From Caballeronia choica (lineage in GTDB: Bacteria > Pseudomonadota > Gammaproteobacteria > Burkholderiales > Burkholderiaceae): a stretch of DNA of 64,000 nt. How positions within the stretch are numbered: position 1 is the stretch's first letter; every line of letters begins with the position of its first letter. Positions 59,704 to 64,000 of the stretch are shown in pieces. The stretch spans positions 1 through 64,000 of the forward strand of contig NZ_FCON02000031.1 in assembly GCF_001544535.1 (NCBI RefSeq), given 5' to 3'. Position numbers and translations under genes: made by a program. The notes under the pieces are model-generated. The model was not told the origin of the DNA. It saw only the letters and a program-made list of their open reading frames with translations, and searched no databases.

Positions 59704-61356
59704 CTATCTGGCGTCGTGCTGTAGATACTTGTGGGCGAACGCGATCGCCATGCTGCCCTCGCCGACCGCCGACGCGACGCGCTTGACCGGGCTCAACCTC
59801 ACGTCCCCACAGGCGAACACGCCAGGCACGCTCGATTCGAGCAGATAGGGATCGCGGTGATGGGACCAGCGTCCCGCCTTGACCACGTCGTCTCCGGTGA
59901 GCACGTAGCCTCGCGCGTCGCGCGCGATTTCCGGCGGCAACCAGTCGGTCTCGGCATCGGCGCCAATGAACACGAACAGGCCGCCACAATCGTGCCGGCG
60001 CACCTCCGCGCTCGCTTCGTCGCGGATGTCGATCGCCGTCAAATGCGTATCGCCGTGCGCGCCGACCACCTCCGAGCGTACTTGCACCGCCACGTTCGCC
60101 TTGCCCTGAAGCTGTTCGACGAGGTAGCGGGACATGCTCTTGTGCAGGGAATCCCCTCGCAGGATGAGCGTCACGCTGCGCGCATGATTGGCGAAGTACA
60201 AGGCGGCCTGCCCGGCCGAGTTTCCGCCTCCGATCAGGTAGATGTCGAGTCCGTGCGTTGCGCTCGCTTCGCTGCGTGATGCGCCGTAGTAGATACCCTT
60301 GCCGATCAACCGGTCGAAGCCTTCGATCGCGAGACGGCGCCAGGTGACGCCAGTCGCGAGAATGATCGTCTTCGACCGGATGGCGTCGCCGCCGTCGAGA
60401 TGAACGGTACGCCCGGCGACATCGAATCGCGCAACCGACCGTGTCACCAGGATCTCCGCGCCCAGCCGCCGTGCCTGTTGCAACGCACGGCTCGCGAGTT
60501 CGTCGCCGGACACGCCGTTGGGAAAGCCGAGATAGTTCTCGATGCGCGATGACGTACCCGCCTGCCCGCCCGGCGCTTCGCGCTCCAGCACGACGGTACG
60601 CAAGCCTTCCGACGCGCCGTACACGGCTGCGGCGAGACCGGCCGGCCCGCCGCCGATGATCAACGTGTCGTATTCGGCGAGACGCGGCTGCGTCTGCAGT
60701 CCGAGCAATCCGGCGAGTTCGCGTGTCGAAGGCCGGCTCAGCACCGTCCCGTCGACCAGTCGCAACGCCGGGCACGCCTCCTCCGACGGACACGTTCCCG
60801 GCCAGCGCGCCGGCAATTCCGGCGCATCCAGTGTCATCCAGTCGTAGCTGATCTGGTTGCGGGCGAGGAACTGGCGCACCGCTGTGCAAGCGGTGTCCCA
60901 GCGACTGCCGACCATGGTCACGCGAGCCTTGGGCGGCTCGGCCGACAGACCCTGCAACCCGCCGATGCGCTCACGCGCGAGCGCGCCCATCTTGACCGCG
61001 ACTTCCGGCGACGCGGCAGCAAGCACGTAGTAGCGCTGGGCGTCGACTCGCATGACCCGCGACGGCTGCGCGGCCCGGTAGCCACCCGGAAACGGCGAAC
61101 TCAGCGCGAGCGGCACTTCACCGAAGATCGTTCCGGGCAGGCGCCAGCCCAGCGTGCGCTCGATACCGTCGAATGTCTTGACGACTTCCATCTTGCCGGA
61201 CAGGACAGCGTACAGCGCGCGCTCGCCGCCTTCGTGGACCGCATATTCGCCCGGGCACAGATGCAGGTCCGCGGACGTGTTCGCGAGATGCTCGAGTTCG
61301 GTGTCGGGGAGCGCGGAAAACAGCGGAACCGCACGGATGTCGTCGATTGTCAGCAT
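59704..61356 (-). CDS. Cyclic nucleotide-binding domain fused to thioredoxin reductase-like flavoprotein
   Basis: This 550-residue fusion has three parts. Residues about 10-125 are a cyclic nucleotide-binding domain (GEYAVHEGGERALYAVLSGK; phosphate cassette FGEVPLALSSPFPGGYRA). Residues about 145-225 are a degenerate glutaredoxin-like module (ARVTMVGSRWDTACTAVRQF) without a CxxC. From about 228 a TrxR-like FAD/NADPH unit follows (TLIIGGGPAGLAAAVYGASE; IYLIGGGNSAGQAALYFANH; GVFACGDVRLSPVKRVASA). The CATC-type redox pair that TrxR has just before the second motif is replaced by GIYYGASRSEA. It probably reduces something other than thioredoxin under cNMP control. This is known as a recurrent architecture with unclear function. 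Confidence 0.9.
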   Translation of the reverse strand: MLTIDDIRAVPLFSALPDTELEHLANTSADLHLCPGEYAVHEGGERALYAVLSGKMEVVKTFDGIERTLGWRLPGTIFGEVPLALSSPFPGGYRAAQPSRVMRVDAQRYYVLAAASPEVAVKMGALARERIGGLQGLSAEPPKARVTMVGSRWDTACTAVRQFLARNQISYDWMTLDAPELPARWPGTCPSEEACPALRLVDGTVLSRPSTRELAGLLGLQTQPRLAEYDTLIIGGGPAGLAAAVYGASEGLRTVVLEREAPGGQAGTSSRIENYLGFPNGVSGDELASRALQQARRLGAEILVTRSVARFDVAGRTVHLDGGDAIRSKTIILATGVTWRRLAIEGFDRLIGKGIYYGASRSEASATHGLDIYLIGGGNSAGQAALYFANHARSVTLILRGDSLHKSMSRYLVEQLQGKANVAVQVRSEVVGAHGDTHLTAIDIRDEASAEVRRHDCGGLFVFIGADAETDWLPPEIARDARGYVLTGDDVVKAGRWSHHRDPYLLESSVPGVFACGDVRLSPVKRVASAVGEGSMAIAFAHKYLQHDAR

Positions 61357-61492
61357 GGGTCGTCCTGACAGGCAAGTGGGGTGAAGCTCGAACAGTCATG
61401 CGAACGGCTACCGCAATTGCACTGCCGATGTCAGGCAGACCAACCCAGTATAGGGCGTTCGGATGCGAATGCTGATCCGTGGCGTCCCGCAT

Positions 61493-62176
61493 TCACGTCC
61501 GCTGCGTGCGCGCCTGTGTCGACGCGCCTTGCGGCGGCTTGATCCCGAGCGCTTCCGCCTTGCGAACGAAATCGGCCAGCGAGCGCGCGCCCATTTTTTT
61601 CATTGCCTGTCCGCGATGAATCTTCACGGTGATTTCGCTCAGGTTCAGTTCCGCCGCGATCTGCTTGTTCATCAGCCCGGTGACGACGAAAGCCATCACT
61701 TCGCGTTCGCGCGGCGTGAGCGATTCGTAGGAGCGGCGCAGATCGGCCACCGAGCGGCTGGCCCGGCGCCGCTCCTCGTCGCTCGCGAGCGCGTGCTCGA
61801 CGGCATCGAGCATGTCCTGGTCCCGGAACGGCTTGGCGAGAAAGTCCTTCGCGCCGGCCTTCATCGCCTTCACGGTCATCGCGATGTCGCCGTGCGCGGT
61901 CATGAAGACGATCGGCAGGCCGAGATCGCTCGACGCCATCTGTTCCTGCACCGCGAGGCCGCTTTGTCCCTTGAGCCGGACGTCGAGGATGAGGCAGCTC
62001 GGCACATCCGGCATGTCGAAGGCGAGGAACTCCTGCGCGCAAGCGAACGTCTCCACGCCAAGCCCGACCGAGCGCAGCAACATGCTGACGGCCTCGCGCA
62101 TCGACTCGTCGTCGTCGACTACGTAGACGATTGCATTGCCCGCGTGGCTCGTGTCGCCGCGTGTCTCATTGCTCAT
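61493..62176 (-). CDS. FixJ-like response regulator
   Basis: This 227-residue regulator starts at ATG 62176, 11 bp inside the kinase gene, so the pair is translated together. The receiver domain has VYVVDDDESMREA, the phospho-Asp in LILDVRLKGQSG, and Thr/Lys in FMTAHGD and FLAKPFRD. The output is a LuxR-type helix-turn-helix (LTPREREVMAFVVTGLMNKQ, then EITVKIHRGQAMKKMGAR) as in FixJ/StyR. It activates promoters when phosphorylated by the adjacent sensor kinase. Targets may include the neighbouring CNBD/TrxR gene, 136 bp downstream on the same strand. Confidence 0.93.
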   Translation of the reverse strand: MSNETRGDTSHAGNAIVYVVDDDESMREAVSMLLRSVGLGVETFACAQEFLAFDMPDVPSCLILDVRLKGQSGLAVQEQMASSDLGLPIVFMTAHGDIAMTVKAMKAGAKDFLAKPFRDQDMLDAVEHALASDEERRRASRSVADLRRSYESLTPREREVMAFVVTGLMNKQIAAELNLSEITVKIHRGQAMKKMGARSLADFVRKAEALGIKPPQGASTQARTQRT

Positions 62177-63671
62177 GACGTCTCCCCTCCTCGACGGGCA
62201 GGATGAACTGCAGCACCGCGCCGCCTTCTTCCGGCGACTCGGCCCAGATGCGGCCGCCGTGCGCCTCGACGATCGAGCGGCAGATCGACAGCCCCATGCC
62301 CGTGCCTTCGGCTTTGGTCGTAAAGAACGCATTGAAGAGACGGCTCGCGTTTTCCTCGCTGATGCCGGCGCCCGAATCCTGCACGACGACCTGTGCATGC
62401 TGGTCGTCGAAGCGGCGCGTCTCGATCCGCACGCGGCGCGCTCCGCGCGTGTCGGCGAGGGCTTGCGCAGCGTTCATGATGAGGTTGATCAGCACCTGCT
62501 GCAACTGCACGCGGTCGCAAACCACCGCTGGCGTCGGCACGGCGAGGTCGATGCGCACGTCGACGCGATGCTCGTCCAGCTCGCGCCGCACCAGTTGGAC
62601 CGATTCCTCGACGATCTCGTTGAGGTCCAGCGTGACGGGAAGACGATCACGCTTTTTCGCCATCGAGCGGATTCGCAGGATGACCTCGCTTGCGCGCTTT
62701 GCATCGCGGATCATCTGCGTGATCGACTGCTTCGCTTCAGCCATATCCGGGACCGGGCGATTCAGCCAGCGCAAGGCGGCATCGCCGCACGTGACGATGG
62801 CCGCGATCGGCTGCGTGACCTCGTGCGCGATCGAAGCGGCCAGTTCGCCGAGCATGGTGATGCGCGTCACATGCGCGAGTTCGGCGGTGGACCGTGCAAG
62901 CGCCTCTTGGGCGAGCTTCGTCTCGGTCACGTCCATCAGCGCGCCGACGTATTCGATGCAATCCGCCCGCGGCGCGGCGAGATGGGCTACGTAATGCACG
63001 TACTTGAGCCCGCCATCGGGCATCGCGAGCCGGTGTTCGACATCGATCTGCGGCGCCCCGCCGACGGCCCGTTCATGGGCGCCGCGCACGACCGCGCGAT
63101 CGTCGGGGTGGGTGCGGGCCAGGATCGCCTCGATCGACGGGACCACGTCCGGCGTGTAGTCGAAGATCCGGTAAGCCTCGTCGGACCACCACATCGGCCC
63201 TTCGGGCAGGCGCGTCGCGATGCTGCCGGTGCGGCTCAGGCGTTGCGCATCGAGCAGGAAAGCTTCGCTGCGTTCGAGCGCCTGCTCCGCCTGCTTGCGT
63301 TCCTCGACCTCCCTGTGCAGGCTCGCCGTGGCCGCCATGTTGCGCAGCGTCAGGACGGAGGTCGTCGCGATGGCGAGCAGGCTCACCGCGCAGCGCGCGA
63401 GCGCCCCGTTCGAATACAGCTCATCGTGCGACAACACGAAGCCCGCGAGCGTGAGGAACACGCAACCCCACGCGGTCGCGATCGTCGCCGGGCGGTTGCC
63501 GGTCGAAGCGACCAGCAGCACGACCACGACATAGAGCACGGCGATCGCGATATCGAGCGGCGTCAGCGCGTCGATCAGGAACACCACGAGCGCGATGACG
63601 GCGGCAAGCGTCCACGCGACGCGGGCGTCGCGCCGTGCCGTGCGCGAAGCGCGAGGGCGGTCGCTTGTCAC
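62166..63671 (-). CDS. PAS-domain sensor histidine kinase (FixL/TodS-like family)
   Basis: This protein has about 501 residues from GTG 63671. The upstream reading to 63812 looks non-coding, and no start has a clear ribosome site. Several hydrophobic segments come first (WTLAAVIALVVFLIDAL; IAIAVLYVVVVLLVAST; about residues 15-110), then a coiled stretch, then a PAS domain (GPMWWSDEAYRIFDYTPDVV to CIEYVGALMDVTET). The kinase core has the phospho-His in ELAASIAHEVTQPIAAI, the N-box QVLINLIMNAAQAL and the G-boxes VVQDSGAGIS and GTGMGLSICRSIVE. A heme-binding His is not obvious in the PAS domain, so oxygen sensing as in FixL is unproven. Confidence 0.88.
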   Translation of the reverse strand: MTSDRPRASRTARRDARVAWTLAAVIALVVFLIDALTPLDIAIAVLYVVVVLLVASTGNRPATIATAWGCVFLTLAGFVLSHDELYSNGALARCAVSLLAIATTSVLTLRNMAATASLHREVEERKQAEQALERSEAFLLDAQRLSRTGSIATRLPEGPMWWSDEAYRIFDYTPDVVPSIEAILARTHPDDRAVVRGAHERAVGGAPQIDVEHRLAMPDGGLKYVHYVAHLAAPRADCIEYVGALMDVTETKLAQEALARSTAELAHVTRITMLGELAASIAHEVTQPIAAIVTCGDAALRWLNRPVPDMAEAKQSITQMIRDAKRASEVILRIRSMAKKRDRLPVTLDLNEIVEESVQLVRRELDEHRVDVRIDLAVPTPAVVCDRVQLQQVLINLIMNAAQALADTRGARRVRIETRRFDDQHAQVVVQDSGAGISEENASRLFNAFFTTKAEGTGMGLSICRSIVEAHGGRIWAESPEEGGAVLQFILPVEEGRRHEQ

Positions 63672-63880
63672 AGGCTCAGCCGACCGATGATCGGGAACAG
63701 GCGCAAGCGCGCATGGCGCGGGATGAACATAGGCGTTCGAAAGTGGCGTTCGTTGATGAATACCGGAGCTCCTGCGCCGTGATGAAGCCCGGCGCGAGCG
63801 GGAACCGTGCAACCCGGCGACCGCTGGCCTTTGATCCGCCTGCGATCACACGCCGACGGGTACTTTATTCTCCTTGATCC

Positions 63881-64000
63881 TTAATCCTTGCGAAACCCTT
63901 TCTGCAGCGTGTCCATGCATTCGGCCACCGCTGCGCCGTCCACCGGCTTGCTGAGAAAGCAGAGGGCGCCGGCATCCAGCGCATGCCTGCGCGCGGTTTC
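63881..64000 (-). CDS. Partial response regulator receiver domain (C-terminus only)
   Basis: The minus strand entering from beyond base 64000 encodes 39 residues: ALDAGALCFLSKPVDGAAVA then ECMDTLQKGFRKD-stop (TAA at 63881). GA-x-x-FL-x-KPVD is the conserved end of receiver domains, with the Lys next to the phosphorylation pocket. It is either a single-domain regulator or the end of a longer one. It lies upstream of the histidine kinase on the same strand and may belong to the same operon. Confidence 0.85.
   Translation of the reverse strand, partial: ETARRHALDAGALCFLSKPVDGAAVAECMDTLQKGFRKD

Noticed and set aside
62166-63671. True oxygen sensor FixL
   Set aside because: Architecture and FixJ-like partner fit, but I could not identify a heme-ligating histidine in the PAS domain, so the oxygen-sensing claim was not made.

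Overview
The window looks like chromosomal or megaplasmid DNA of a high-GC beta-proteobacterium of the family Burkholderiaceae, most likely Paraburkholderia or Caballeronia. The reasons are the GC-rich third codon positions, the density of LysR regulators, short-chain dehydrogenases and solute transporters, a Burkholderia-type porin, and an intergenic repeat family with TTTCTTTGC hairpins. No rRNA, tRNA, CRISPR array, transposase or phage gene was seen. This is accessory catabolic DNA rather than core genome.

Layout. 1-645: a truncated copy of a roughly 0.75 kb palindromic repeat. 658-7506: a minus-strand operon (two-subunit transketolase-like enzyme, SDR, TRAP transporter) divergent from a LysR regulator across a perfect 18-bp palindrome. 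7589-15716: a tightly packed nine-gene minus-strand operon (ABC transporter, FAD oxidoreductase, class III CoA-transferase, enoyl-CoA hydratase, ferredoxin, LysR, SDR) with no pathway I recognise. 16178-19446: porin, SDR, single-domain response regulator, small secreted protein and a LysR remnant. 19447-25523: a hexuronate/hexonate unit (GntR, MFS, zinc dehydrogenase, ManD-type dehydratase, UxuB-type reductase) with two matching candidate operators. 25994-34025: phosphoketolase, repeat copy B, zinc alcohol dehydrogenase, catabolic acetolactate-synthase-like enzyme and a CoA-transferase. 34615-40925: scattered single genes (PhyH-type dioxygenase, a four-repeat membrane protein, glycosyltransferase, manganese catalase) and an alcohol dehydrogenase remnant. 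41157-47196: an ABC exporter and a tartrate unit (LysR, TtuC-like dehydrogenase, repeat copy C, MFS importer). 47285-55308: DsbA-like and metallo-beta-lactamase-fold proteins, then a locus that looks like itaconate degradation (CitE-like lyase, CoA-transferase, acyl-CoA dehydrogenase, hydratase, two LysR regulators). 55503-64000: NDH-2, a GGDEF remnant, a histone-tail/ribbon-helix-helix-like protein, a CHAD protein, a cyclic-nucleotide-domain/TrxR-like fusion, and a FixL/FixJ-like two-component pair next to a partial receiver protein.

How the genes fit together. Most units follow one plan: a specific importer (TRAP, ABC or MFS), two to five catabolic enzymes, and a dedicated LysR or GntR regulator. 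They feed unusual acids and sugars into central carbon metabolism. The last 9 kb is more about redox, oxygen and stress sensing.

The most interesting observations are the directional palindromic element present three times at gene 3' ends, together with a boundary motif shared with a simple hairpin; the nine-gene operon of unknown substrate; the transketolase/TRAP operon without a kinase; the CNBD-TrxR fusion that lacks the redox CxxC; and the four-fold repeat membrane protein.
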